This document shows positions 15,866 to 23,856 of a stretch of DNA of 64,000 bases, piece by piece (position 1 is the stretch's first letter; each line of letters opens with the position of its first letter). The translations under genes were made by a program, and so were the position numbers. Under the pieces are notes generated by a model that was not told where the DNA came from, did not search any database, and saw only the letters and a program-made list of their open reading frames with translations. The stretch is from Acidimicrobiaceae bacterium (lineage in GTDB: Bacteria; Actinomycetota; Acidimicrobiia; Acidimicrobiales; Ilumatobacteraceae), in the NCBI GenBank assembly GCA_020637295.1, contig JACJWF010000003.1:1-64000 (forward strand), written 5' to 3'.

Positions 15866-17234
15866 GCGCCGGCAGGAGGGGGCCGGCGCAGTGCGCCGCC
15901 GCCACCCCTTCCCACACGCCCACGCCGTAGGCGACCTCCTCGGCCACCTGCGCCGGCAGGTCGGCCAGCGGCCGTGGTGAGCGGCGACGGGCCGCTTCCA
16001 CCAGCGACGGCACGGTGACCGCCGCGGCCACCACCCGCCGCCCGTTGCGGGTGAACAGGGCGGGCAGCGCGAGGGGCCACCACACCCGCCGCAGCCCTTC
16101 GGCAAGTTGGCGGCCGGCGGCCAGGTGCCCCATCGCCGCCAGGTGGGCCGCAGTCGAGGGCGGCAACGACCGCAGCGTGCGCACGAGCGCTGCGCTGGTG
16201 CCGGCAGCCACCGCCGCGGCGGCCAGGGGGCGCCGGGCTGCAACCAGCAGCCAGACAGCCAGGCTCCAGCCGCTCATCCGCACCGGCGCCAGCGCGCCGG
16301 GATGCCGCTGGGCCAGGGGCGCCGCGCTGCGGCCGTAGTTGCGGCGCTGCCGCCAGAGCGATGGCCAGTCCGGCCGGGGTGCGTGCAGGACGACCACGGC
16401 CGGTTCGTAGCGGGCGCGGTGGCCGGCGGCGAGCAGGCGCCACACGAGGTCGACGTCCTCCCCGAAGCGCAGGTCCTCGTCGAACCCGCCGAGGGCGCGC
16501 ACGACGTCGGCACGGCAGAGGACGACGGCCGAGGGGACATAGCTGACCCTCGTGCCCGGTTGCACCCGGGCCGGCTCGTCGCCGAGGTCGAGCGGGCTGT
16601 GGCGTTCCTCGTAGCCGGCCGTCGGGCCCGGCCCGGGCGCGCTCGCCACCCGCGGGGCGACCAGTGCCACCCTGGGGTCGGCGAAGTGGGCGAGCAGGGG
16701 CTCCAGCCAGCCGTCGGGGAGGGTGACGTCGGTGTCCACGAAGGCCACCAGTGGCGTGGCCACCTCGGCCAGCCCCGTGTTGCGCGCCGCCCCGGGCCCG
16801 CGGTTGGCGTCGTGGCGGATGGTCACCAGGCGCAGCTCCGGGCCGGCGCCGGGCCCCGAGGGAGGCGTCCCGGGTCGCAGCGTCACGGGGCGCGGGGAGG
16901 CGTCATCGACCACGACCACGACCGGCACGCCGGTCGGGGGCAGGGGGTTGGCGGCGTAGCACGGCATCACGACCGTGACGTCGTCGGCGGTGAAGAGCCC
17001 GCGGCCTGCCACTGGGGCCGGGTGCAGAGCGCCGGCGTCCACGAAGCGATCCAGCAACTGGGTCACCGCGGCGGTGGCGGGCGGGTCGCCGGCCTCGACC
17101 TGGGCGATGACGTGGGCGCCGCCGGGTGACAGGCGGAACAACCGCAGGGGTGATCCGCCGATGACGGTGCGCCCGTCGCCGGGGCGTTGCCAGGTGGAGT
17201 CCAGGCGGTAGCGGGTCGCCGCCGGGCCGGTCAT
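15834..17234 (-). CDS. mftF: Mycofactocin biosynthesis glycosyltransferase MftF
   Basis: 466 residues. An N-terminal PqqD-like part (YRLDSTWQRPGDGRTVIGGSP, then LLDRFVDAGALHP) is followed by a GT-A glycosyltransferase domain (VVVVVDDASPRPV, ANRGPGAARNTGL, FVDTDVTLPDGWLEPL with the metal-binding DxD, GFDEDLRFGEDVDLVWRL) and C-terminal hydrophobic helices. In mycobacteria MftF adds beta-1,4-glucose units to premycofactocin. Its ATG overlaps the mftE stop (ATGA). The precursor mftA and the mftB/C/D genes are not in the window, so the pathway must be completed elsewhere. Confidence 0.9.
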   Translation of the reverse strand: MTGPAATRYRLDSTWQRPGDGRTVIGGSPLRLFRLSPGGAHVIAQVEAGDPPATAAVTQLLDRFVDAGALHPAPVAGRGLFTADDVTVVMPCYAANPLPPTGVPVVVVVDDASPRPVTLRPGTPPSGPGAGPELRLVTIRHDANRGPGAARNTGLAEVATPLVAFVDTDVTLPDGWLEPLLAHFADPRVALVAPRVASAPGPGPTAGYEERHSPLDLGDEPARVQPGTRVSYVPSAVVLCRADVVRALGGFDEDLRFGEDVDLVWRLLAAGHRARYEPAVVVLHAPRPDWPSLWRQRRNYGRSAAPLAQRHPGALAPVRMSGWSLAVWLLVAARRPLAAAAVAAGTSAALVRTLRSLPPSTAAHLAAMGHLAAGRQLAEGLRRVWWPLALPALFTRNGRRVVAAAVTVPSLVEAARRRSPRPLADLPAQVAEEVAYGVGVWEGVAAAHCAGPLLPALSGWPRRDDR

Positions 17235-17917
17235 TGCCACCACTCGTCGACGGCCGCGACCAGGTCGATCGACAGGCGGGCCAGGATGGCCCGGCCGTGC
17301 GACGCCGACGCCCCGCGCGGGTCGCCGAGCACCCCGTTCTCGCTGACTGCCCGCACCCCGCCGGCGCGCATCGCGTCGATCAGGTCGGCGAGCGGTGCGG
17401 TGTTGCCCGGCTCGGCGGCCGCCGGGCGCACGAGGTCCGGCGCCAGCGCCAGCATCATCGACGTCTCGGTCTCCCCGGCGTGGAGGTCGCCGCCGTCCAC
17501 ACGCGGCCACCAGGCCAGCGCCCGGCGGTGTTCGGCCTCCAGCAGGCGCACGGCGCGCTCCACCGGGATCCGGTTGCCGCCGTGGCCGTTGACCAGCACC
17601 ACCCCGGCGCTCCAGTCGGCACTGCGCACCAGTTCCACCACCAGGTGCTCCATCACCTCAGCGCCGATGGACAGGGTGCCGGGGAAGGAGGCGTGCTCCC
17701 CGCTGGACGTGATGGTCAGCGGGGGCGCGACCAGCACGTCACCGTCGTCGTACTTGTCCGCCAGGCTGTGGGCCAGCGCGGTGGCGATGCGGATGTCCGT
17801 GTCCAGCGGGAGGTGTGGTCCGTGTTGCTCGCAGGCACCCACCGGCACCGCCAGCAGTGGCCGCCGGGTGGGCGCCCAGTGGTCCGTCCAGGTGGTCCGC
17901 CCGAGCGTCCGGCTCAC
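17231..17917 (-). CDS. mftE: Mycofactocin peptidase MftE (creatininase family)
   Basis: 228 residues, GTG start overlapping the previous stop (GTGA). The creatininase fold is clear: LLAVPVGACEQHGPHLPLDTDIRIA with metal ligands Glu, His and Asp, NGHGGNRIPVERAV, and GDLHAGETETSMML. In mycofactocin synthesis MftE cleaves the MftC-modified MftA precursor to release the Val-Tyr-derived core. Coupling to mftF separates it from ordinary creatininases. Transcribed with the PQQ-like propeller and TetR genes upstream. Confidence 0.9.
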   Translation of the reverse strand: MSRTLGRTTWTDHWAPTRRPLLAVPVGACEQHGPHLPLDTDIRIATALAHSLADKYDDGDVLVAPPLTITSSGEHASFPGTLSIGAEVMEHLVVELVRSADWSAGVVLVNGHGGNRIPVERAVRLLEAEHRRALAWWPRVDGGDLHAGETETSMMLALAPDLVRPAAAEPGNTAPLADLIDAMRAGGVRAVSENGVLGDPRGASASHGRAILARLSIDLVAAVDEWWQ

Positions 17918-19530
17918 CCCGGCAGCCCGATGCAGTAGAAGTAGCCACCGCGCGTTCCCACGTAGATCCGCCCGTTCCAGACCACGGGGGTGCTCTCGAT
18001 GTTGCCGTCGAGGTCCACCGCCCAGATCTCCGTGGGTTCTACCCGGGGGTTGGCGACGTCGTAGGCATGGATGGTGCCGTTGGCGTCGGCCTGGATCAGC
18101 ACCCCGTCCACCAGTGCCGGTGAACTGAGCACCGGGCCCTGCACGGAGATCTTCCACAGCAGTTCGCCGGTGGCCCGGTCGATGCCGTAGACCTTGCCGG
18201 GCTTGGTGTTCCACAGCACCACGTCGCCGGTGACGATCGGTGTCGCCCAGGTGCCGCTGTCCACCCCGTTGTTGACGTCGATGCTCCACACCACGGGGTC
18301 GTCCGGGTTGCGCGGGTCGATCTTCAGGAGTTGGCCGACGGACTGGGCGCGGCGGTTGTTGCGGTCCACCTCCACGCCCACGTACAGGTAGCCCTCGTCG
18401 TCGGGCACGACGGATGCATCGCTGTCGTCGCCGGTCCAGAAGCGGAAGGTGCGGGTGACCTGGCCACTGCCGGTGCGCAGCGACGACAGGTCCCAGCCCT
18501 GCAGCAGCCCGCCGGAGTTGTTCAGCCAGGCCGTGTCGCCGCTGACCGACACGGAGGCCTCCAGGCTGACCCGGTTGGGGTCCTGCGAGCCGAGGTCCTG
18601 GATGAGCTGGGCGTCCCAGCCGGGCACCCTGAACGCCAGCGCCGGGTTCACCGTGACCGTCCCGTTGGCGTCGTAGCCGCGGTTGAGCTGCACGCCGTGG
18701 AACCAGCTGTTCTCCCCGCCTTCGATGAGGTAGCCGTTGAGCACCAGCGGCGCGGCGTCCCAGTCGTCGTTGTGCTTGCGGTCCTCCGTGCGGCCGTTCA
18801 GCTTCCACAGCTCGCGCGGCTCGGTGCCGTCGAAGGCGATGATCCGCAGGTAGTTGTCGCGGGACCCGGCGTAGATCAGCGGGTAGCCGTCGGGGTCCAC
18901 CGTGACGTTGCCCTTGGCCAGGTCGCCGGTGGCGAACGGGGGGATGATGTCCTGCCCGGTGGCCGCGTCGACGAAGTGGATCTTGTAGTCGTAGGCACCG
19001 AACACCACCCAGGTGCGGCCATCGCGCTCGAACACCGCGGCCTGGCCGGTCCAGCCCGTGCCGCACCACGTGCGGACGTTGCCGTACTCGCTGCTCTCGC
19101 CGCACATCGGGCCGTTGCCGGGGTAGGACCACAGCACCTGCGGGGTGGTGCGCGGCATCGGGCCGGTGCCGTAGTAGCTGCGGGTGGGGTTGCCGCGGAA
19201 GGTGAGGACGCCGGGCACCGCCTGGCTGTACGGCCGGCCGAAGCTGGCGGGGTCCACCAGGACGTCGGTGCGCGGGGTGAACACCGTGGTGGGCGAGATG
19301 GTGGTGGGCGCGTCGGTGGTGGCATCCACGCTGCCCGCACCGGTGGTGGCGGAGCCGTCGGTGCCGCTCGGATCCGTACCGGTGGTGCCGGCCACCAGCG
19401 TGGTGGCGGGCGACCGCTGGGCGCCGCTGTCGGCCGGTTCGTCGCCGATGTTGGTGATGACTCCGACCAGCAGGGCGACCACGGCCACGGCCGCGACCAC
19501 CACCATGCCGCGCCGCGAGAAGTAGCTCAT
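17914..19530 (-). CDS. Membrane-anchored PQQ-like beta-propeller protein
   Basis: 538 residues. A short basic N-terminus and one helix (about residues 9-28, VVVAAVAVVALLVGVITNIG) are followed by a Thr-rich linker and an extracytoplasmic propeller made of repeated blades (GYPLIYAGSRDNYLRIIAFD, GRIYVGTRGGYFYCIGLPG and similar). The repeats resemble PQQ-dehydrogenase/BamB blades, but no dehydrogenase active site was recognised. It overlaps tetR (ATGA) and mftE (GTGA), so it belongs to the mycofactocin operon. A role in mycofactocin-linked oxidation outside the membrane is possible but unproven. Confidence 0.82.
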   Translation of the reverse strand: MSYFSRRGMVVVAAVAVVALLVGVITNIGDEPADSGAQRSPATTLVAGTTGTDPSGTDGSATTGAGSVDATTDAPTTISPTTVFTPRTDVLVDPASFGRPYSQAVPGVLTFRGNPTRSYYGTGPMPRTTPQVLWSYPGNGPMCGESSEYGNVRTWCGTGWTGQAAVFERDGRTWVVFGAYDYKIHFVDAATGQDIIPPFATGDLAKGNVTVDPDGYPLIYAGSRDNYLRIIAFDGTEPRELWKLNGRTEDRKHNDDWDAAPLVLNGYLIEGGENSWFHGVQLNRGYDANGTVTVNPALAFRVPGWDAQLIQDLGSQDPNRVSLEASVSVSGDTAWLNNSGGLLQGWDLSSLRTGSGQVTRTFRFWTGDDSDASVVPDDEGYLYVGVEVDRNNRRAQSVGQLLKIDPRNPDDPVVWSIDVNNGVDSGTWATPIVTGDVVLWNTKPGKVYGIDRATGELLWKISVQGPVLSSPALVDGVLIQADANGTIHAYDVANPRVEPTEIWAVDLDGNIESTPVVWNGRIYVGTRGGYFYCIGLPG

Positions 19531-20120
19531 GCGGCCATCCCGGCGATGATCGCGGCGGTGGCGCCGGCGTAGACGGCCGGCCAGTCGATGACGTCGGGCT
19601 TCATCCCTTTCAACTCCAGGGAGACCACGCCGTGGCACGTGCTCCACACGATGCCCGCGGCATGGAGCGGATCGGCCGGGCGCAACAGGCCGTGCTCCAT
19701 CGCCCGCTGCAGCCGGGCGGCCAGGTGGCCGAGTGTGGCGAACGCGGCGCTCATGGCCTGCTCGCCAGGGTCGAAGTCGGGCACCACACGGTCGAACATC
19801 ACCGAGTACAGGGTGGGCTGGTCGAGGGCGAAGCACCGGTACGCCTGACCGCAGCCCTGCAGGTCGGCGAGCGGGTCGTCGGTGGTGGGCACGGCGTCCA
19901 GCCGAGCGGCCAGGAGGGCGAACCCGTTGAGGAACAACTGCTCGACCACGCCGTCCTTGCCCCCGAAGCGGGAGTAGACGTTCATCGTACTGACCCCGGC
20001 TTCTGCGGCCATCCGCCGGATGGTGAGGGCCCCGGCTCCCTCCGCCGCCAGCAACCGATCGGCGGCCTCCAGCAGGGCGTTGCCCACGTCGTCCAGGCGG
20101 CTGACGGTGGCGGCACTCAC
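19527..20120 (-). CDS. TetR family regulator of the mycofactocin operon
   Basis: 197 residues from the GTG at 20120; TAGCCT lies eight bases upstream. The N-terminal helix-turn-helix reads GALTIRRMAAEAGVSTMNVYSRFGGKDGVVEQL; the C-terminal ligand domain ends GMKPDVIDWPAVYAGAT. It does not look like canonical MftR, which has a different start and tyrosine pattern. As first gene of tetR-propeller-mftE-mftF it probably autoregulates the operon. Four 18-bp sites at 20238-20324 just upstream are the likely operators. Confidence 0.88.
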   Translation of the reverse strand: MSAATVSRLDDVGNALLEAADRLLAAEGAGALTIRRMAAEAGVSTMNVYSRFGGKDGVVEQLFLNGFALLAARLDAVPTTDDPLADLQGCGQAYRCFALDQPTLYSVMFDRVVPDFDPGEQAMSAAFATLGHLAARLQRAMEHGLLRPADPLHAAGIVWSTCHGVVSLELKGMKPDVIDWPAVYAGATAAIIAGMAA

Positions 20121-20160
20121 GGAGCCGAAGGCTAGTCGCGCCGGTGCGCCATCCCCCGTG

Positions 20161-20215
20161 TGCCCCTGCCCCCGCCCCCTGCCCCCTGCCCCTGCCCCTG
20201 CCCCTGCCCCCACCC
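20161..20215. repeat. CCCCTG-type repeat, G-quadruplex-prone on the minus strand
   Basis: About nine irregular CCCCTGC units. On the minus strand, which is the sense strand of the tetR operon leader or promoter, this gives eight runs of four or five G separated by CA or C, enough for stable G-quadruplexes. It lies between the operator cluster and the tetR start codon. Confidence 0.8.
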
Positions 20216-20237
20216 GCGCCGGCTCCGGCCCCACACC

Positions 20238-20324
20238 TCTGTGTCACGACACAGACATCACCGTCACGGCACAGAAGTACGTCCCGTCTGTGGGGTGACA
20301 GTGATCGCTGTGCCGTGACGCAGA
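20238..20324. promoter_or_regulatory. Cluster of four 18-bp operator-like sites
   Basis: Sites at 20238-20255, 20258-20275, 20287-20304 and 20307-20324 fit the consensus TCTGTGYCGTGACRCAGA (the first two read on the minus strand). The first has perfect TCTGTG/CACAGA arms. Sites 1-2 and 3-4 are each spaced 20 bp, two helical turns. The cluster lies between etfB and tetR, upstream of the mycofactocin operon, and is probably bound by the TetR protein encoded there. Confidence 0.7.
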
Positions 20325-20351
20325 CGGCACCGACGGCGGGCGGGTGCTCGA

Positions 20352-21158
20352 TCAGCTGTCCAGGTAGCCCCAGCCGCGCAGCGCGGCGACGATGCGCGCC
20401 GCAGCGTCCGGCGGGGCCAGGGTCACCGTCTCACCCCGGGCGGCGGTGGCCGCCGCGGCGTCGGTGAGCAGCCGCAGCCGCTCGAGGGGCGAGCCGTCCG
20501 GCGCCGCCAGGGCCATCGCCCGGGGGCGGTACGGCTGGACGACCGCCTTCAGGCGGCGGGCGGGCGAGCGGAGCGGCACGACGTCGATCGATGCACTCGT
20601 CGCCACCCGCAGGGCCCCGAGGCCGGCGCGGCGAAGATCCGCCACGGCGCCTTCCACGCTGACGACGGCGGGGCCGGTGACGTCCAGCACCTCACGCCGG
20701 CCGCCGTCCAGCCGCCGGGTGACGCGCGCCGCCGGCCCGGGAGCGGCGAACTGGACGTCGATGACGCCGAGCGCCTGTTGGGCGCCGAGCGCCGCTGCGA
20801 GGAACGCCGGCACGCTGCCGGTGCCACGGTCCAGCGAGTAGTCGCCGCACCAGACCCAGGCAGCACCCTCGGCGACACCGGCGATGCCGGCTGCCACGTC
20901 GCTGCTCAGCATCGCCGCGGGGCCGTCCACCCGGACGGCGCGATCCGCTCCGGCCGCCACGGCGTCGCGCAGCACCGTCTCGGTGGCCGGCGGGCCGACG
21001 GTGACCGCGGTGACCGTGCCGCCCAACTCCTTCGCCTGTTGCAGCGCCAGTTCCAGAGCGGCCCTGTCCGCGGGGCTGGCGCCGGCGAACCGCTCGTCGT
21101 GAGGCTCGCCGGGATGGGCCACCCACTTGAGGCAGGCGATGATGATCGGGCTGCTCAT
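20352..21158 (-). CDS. Electron transfer flavoprotein beta subunit (EtfB/FixA-like)
   Basis: 268 residues. Starts MSSPIIIACLKWVAHP, with the family's ELALQQAKELGGTVTAVTVGP, AAGADRAVRVDG and WVWCGDYSLDRGTGSVPAFLAAALG corresponding to the nucleotide-binding part of EtfB. With EtfA it forms the FAD (and AMP or second FAD) carrying dimer passing electrons from dehydrogenases to a quinone oxidoreductase. It is last in the minus-strand operon etfA-fixC-fixX-etfB, 13 nt after fixX. The adjacent mycofactocin genes suggest the physiological donor is a mycofactocin-dependent dehydrogenase. Confidence 0.87.
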   Translation of the reverse strand: MSSPIIIACLKWVAHPGEPHDERFAGASPADRAALELALQQAKELGGTVTAVTVGPPATETVLRDAVAAGADRAVRVDGPAAMLSSDVAAGIAGVAEGAAWVWCGDYSLDRGTGSVPAFLAAALGAQQALGVIDVQFAAPGPAARVTRRLDGGRREVLDVTGPAVVSVEGAVADLRRAGLGALRVATSASIDVVPLRSPARRLKAVVQPYRPRAMALAAPDGSPLERLRLLTDAAAATAARGETVTLAPPDAAARIVAALRGWGYLDS

Positions 21159-21171
21159 GGCTGCGGCACGC

Positions 21172-21498
21172 TCACGTGCGGCGGAACACGACACCGTGCC
21201 CGCCCTCCGGGTAGCTCCAGGTGATGGCCCCCTCGCGGTTGCACACGAGGTAGCAGGTGCCGCACTCGAAGCACTGCTCGTGGTTGAACACGATGCCGCC
21301 CTCCGCCGTGGGCACGAACAGGGCGGCGGGGCAGGCCACCACGCACTCGCGGGTGGAGCAGTCCGCGCACACCCGCCCGTCGACGACGATGTGGGGGGTG
21401 TGGTGGATGCGGAACTCCGCCGTGGCCATCCGCTCCTGGAAGGAGAGGCCGCCCCACGCGTGGGGTTCCAGCATGCCGCCGCGTGCGGTGTCGCTCAC
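21172..21498 (-). CDS. fixX: Ferredoxin-like protein FixX
   Basis: 108 residues, GTG start overlapping the fixC stop (GTGA). FixX-type ferredoxins take electrons from Etf to the FixC flavoprotein. The sequence has RVCADCSTRECVVACP and CFECGTCYLVCNREGAI, the second being a full CxxCxxCxxxC iron-sulfur motif, while the first Cys group may bind another cluster. The N-terminus HAWGGLSFQERMATAEFR resembles FixX. The order fixC-fixX matches nitrogen-fixing bacteria, but no nif genes are here. Confidence 0.88.
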   Translation of the reverse strand: MSDTARGGMLEPHAWGGLSFQERMATAEFRIHHTPHIVVDGRVCADCSTRECVVACPAALFVPTAEGGIVFNHEQCFECGTCYLVCNREGAITWSYPEGGHGVVFRRT

Positions 21499-22796
21499 CC
21501 GAAGCTCCTGAACCCGATCCAGCCGTCGCGGGCCAGGTCGCGGCGGCGCACACCGGCCCGCTTGCGCTCCTGGGCGAGGATCCGCCGCAGCCCCGGCTTG
21601 GGATCGGGGTTGTCCACGCGGAACATGCGCTCCGCGACGTTTGCGATCATCTGCGGGTAGAGGTGCTGCACCCGGTCGCTGAGCACCAGTTCCGGTGCCC
21701 GCTTCAGGCGGCGGTGGTCCTTCAGCACGAAGGTGTCGCTGAGGCGCCGCTGGTACCCGGCCAACCCGACGGCGGTGAGGTCGCCGGCGCGCACGGCCTC
21801 TGCCGCCGCCTCGCCCGCGTACATCCCGCTGGCCATCGCGAAGTTCACACCCTCCAGCCAGATGCCGGCGGCCAGGCACAGGGCGGCGGCGTCGCCGGCC
21901 ACCAGCAGCCCGTCGGCGATCATCTTCGGCATCATCGTCAACCCCGCCTCGGGGATGACGTGCGCGCTGTACTCCTTCAACTCCCCGTCCTGCACCAGGG
22001 GGGCGATGGCCGGGTGGCGCTTCAGACCGGCGATGATCTCCTCCGGCCGGGCCTTCTGGGCGCCCAGCTTGGTGAGCTTCAGCACCACGCCGATTGCCAG
22101 CGTCTCCAGGTTGGTGTAGAGGAAGCCGCCGCCGTTCACCCCGCCGGTGCCGCCGAGGATCTCGATGTCCACCCCGTGGTTGTCGCGCACGGCGAACCGC
22201 TCGTCGATGACCTCCTTGGGCAGCGCCAGGGTCTCCTTCACGCCCAGGGTGAAGTGCTTGGCGTCGGTGTGCTCGTAGAGCCCGGCCTCCTTGGCGAGGA
22301 AGCTGTTCACCCCGTCGCAGGCGATGACGACCTTGGCGGTGAGGTCGCCGTCGGGCCGGTCGGTGCGCACGCCGGTGACCGCGCCGGAGGGGGCGCGCAG
22401 CAGGCCGGTGACGACGGTGCTGGTGATGAGTTGGGCACCGGCGGCTTCGGCGTGCCCGGCCAGCCAGTGGTCCCAGTCCGGGCGGTAGGCGGTGGCCCCG
22501 TTGTAGGGCGGGGCGCCCCAGGCCTGGCTGCGGAAGTCCACCGTCAGTGCCTGCGTGGGGGTGAGCAGCATCGTGCTGCGGCGGGTGACCCAGCGCTGCA
22601 CGGGCGCCTCCTCCCACCAGTTGGGGATCAGCCCGTCCAGGATGCGCGGGTACACCACCCCGCCGTACATGTTCTTCGAGCCCGGGAACGGGCCACGCTC
22701 GATCAGCACCACGTCCAGCCCGGCGCGGGCAGCGGTGATGGCCGCGCAGCTACCCGCGGGGCCGCCGCCGACCACGATGACGTCGACGTCGGTCAT
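21495..22796 (-). CDS. fixC: Etf:quinone oxidoreductase FixC (FAD-dependent)
   Basis: 433 residues. Rossmann FAD motif VIVVGGGPAGSCAAITAARAG at the start, GPFPGSKNMYGGVVYP, GVNSFLAKEAGLYEHTDAKHFTLGVKE and the C-terminal GLLVAGDAAALCLAAGIWLEGVNFAM are hallmark segments of FixC/Etf-QO. It accepts electrons from Etf and FixX and reduces membrane quinone. The ATG overlaps the etfA stop. All four genes of the complex are present, so the complex should be functional. Confidence 0.93.
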   Translation of the reverse strand: MTDVDVIVVGGGPAGSCAAITAARAGLDVVLIERGPFPGSKNMYGGVVYPRILDGLIPNWWEEAPVQRWVTRRSTMLLTPTQALTVDFRSQAWGAPPYNGATAYRPDWDHWLAGHAEAAGAQLITSTVVTGLLRAPSGAVTGVRTDRPDGDLTAKVVIACDGVNSFLAKEAGLYEHTDAKHFTLGVKETLALPKEVIDERFAVRDNHGVDIEILGGTGGVNGGGFLYTNLETLAIGVVLKLTKLGAQKARPEEIIAGLKRHPAIAPLVQDGELKEYSAHVIPEAGLTMMPKMIADGLLVAGDAAALCLAAGIWLEGVNFAMASGMYAGEAAAEAVRAGDLTAVGLAGYQRRLSDTFVLKDHRRLKRAPELVLSDRVQHLYPQMIANVAERMFRVDNPDPKPGLRRILAQERKRAGVRRRDLARDGWIGFRSFG

Positions 22797-23761
22797 GCCA
22801 CCCCCTCCTGCATGGTGCCGGCGTCGCCCTCCGCCGGCCGGCCGAGCAGCCGTTCGAGGTGGTCGAGCGTCTCGTTGGCGTCGGCGACGACGGCCAGGTC
22901 GGCCATCTGCATCATCGGGCAGTGGGCGTCGGTGTTGACGGAGATCGTGTGCGCCGGGGTGCCCAGCCCTGAGGTGTGCTGGACTGCACCGCTGATGCCG
23001 AACGCCAGGTAGAGGGACGGGTCCACCACCACACCCGTGGTGCCGATCTGGCGGGCGTGGGGCACCCAACCGCGATCGGTGACCACCCGGGTGGCGCCCA
23101 TGCTGGCGCCGATGGCCCGGCCGACGGCGGTGAGTTGGGGGATCCTTTCCGGGCCGTCCAGCCCGGCCCCGGCGGCGACGATCCGTGGCGCCTCGGAGAG
23201 GTCGATGGTGGCGGGGTCGGGCGGGAGCACGGCGACGACCGTGGGGTCGGTGGGCCCGCCGGCGGCGGGGGCGGCTGCCGCCGGCAGCGGGGCCAGCACC
23301 TCCACGGTGTGCTCGGCGCCGGGGCAGGGGGTGACGCCGCGCACCCCGGGCAGCAGGGTGGCGAGGAACTCCGGCGCGGGCGTGGCGCGGTGCAGTTCGG
23401 TACCACCGTTGCGGGCCAGGTCCACCCGTGACGGGGTGACGGCGATGGCGCCGGCGTGCAGGGGCCGGCGGAGGAGCGCCGCCAGCCGGGGGGCGAGGTC
23501 GCGCCCGTCTGCGGACGCCGGCAGCACCACGTGCGGCTCGCCGGCCAGATGGGGCGCGATGGCGGCGGCGAAGTGGGCCGGCTGGAACCCGGTCGCCGCC
23601 AGTTCGAGCAGGTACACCTGGCCGGCGAGCGACGTGGCGAGCGCCTCGGCCGCCATGACGGTGCCCGAGCCGGCCAGCAGCACCCGGCCGCCACACTCGG
23701 CGGCGGCCTCGTCAGCCCCCTGGGGCAGCACCCCGTCGCGCACCACGACCACTGCGATCAC
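22793..23761 (-). CDS. Electron transfer flavoprotein alpha subunit (EtfA/FixB-like)
   Basis: 322 residues from a GTG. The N-terminal half is weakly conserved; the C-terminal FAD domain is clear (RIVAAGAGLDGPERI, GATRVVTDRGWVPHARQIG, LYLAFGISGAVQHTSGLG, VNTDAHCPMMQMADLAVVAD). It pairs with the EtfB encoded three genes downstream. TAGATT lies six bases before the GTG, so this is probably the promoter of the whole etf-fix operon with a leaderless start. The molybdopterin enzyme gene is divergent 95 bp away. Confidence 0.9.
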   Translation of the reverse strand: MIAVVVVRDGVLPQGADEAAAECGGRVLLAGSGTVMAAEALATSLAGQVYLLELAATGFQPAHFAAAIAPHLAGEPHVVLPASADGRDLAPRLAALLRRPLHAGAIAVTPSRVDLARNGGTELHRATPAPEFLATLLPGVRGVTPCPGAEHTVEVLAPLPAAAAPAAGGPTDPTVVAVLPPDPATIDLSEAPRIVAAGAGLDGPERIPQLTAVGRAIGASMGATRVVTDRGWVPHARQIGTTGVVVDPSLYLAFGISGAVQHTSGLGTPAHTISVNTDAHCPMMQMADLAVVADANETLDHLERLLGRPAEGDAGTMQEGVA

Positions 23762-23767
23762 GGCTGC

Positions 23768-23773
23768 AATCTA
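23768..23773 (-). promoter_or_regulatory. -10 element TAGATT of the etfA operon (leaderless)
   Basis: On the minus strand TAGATT ends six bases before the etfA GTG. It shares the 95-bp intergenic region with the promoter of the divergent oxidoreductase, where TAGACC lies six bases before the ATG. Confidence 0.5.
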
Positions 23774-23856
23774 GGGGCTGGCCCTGCCTCGGCGCTCACC
23801 CGGCCCCGGCCGTGAATGTGCTTGCGCGCCGCCGGGGGCCGCGGTAGACCCTCGAC

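Noticed and set aside
19527..20120. Naming the TetR gene mftR
   Set aside because: It is next to mftE/mftF but lacks the MftR-like N-terminal pattern; left as TetR family.
20161..20324. Possible CRISPR or origin of replication
   Set aside because: Repeats are short and irregular, there are no unique spacers, no AT-rich unwinding region and no DnaA boxes.
15866..23856. Search for the mycofactocin precursor mftA
   Set aside because: No short frame ending in a Val-Tyr type core was found on either strand in this interval.
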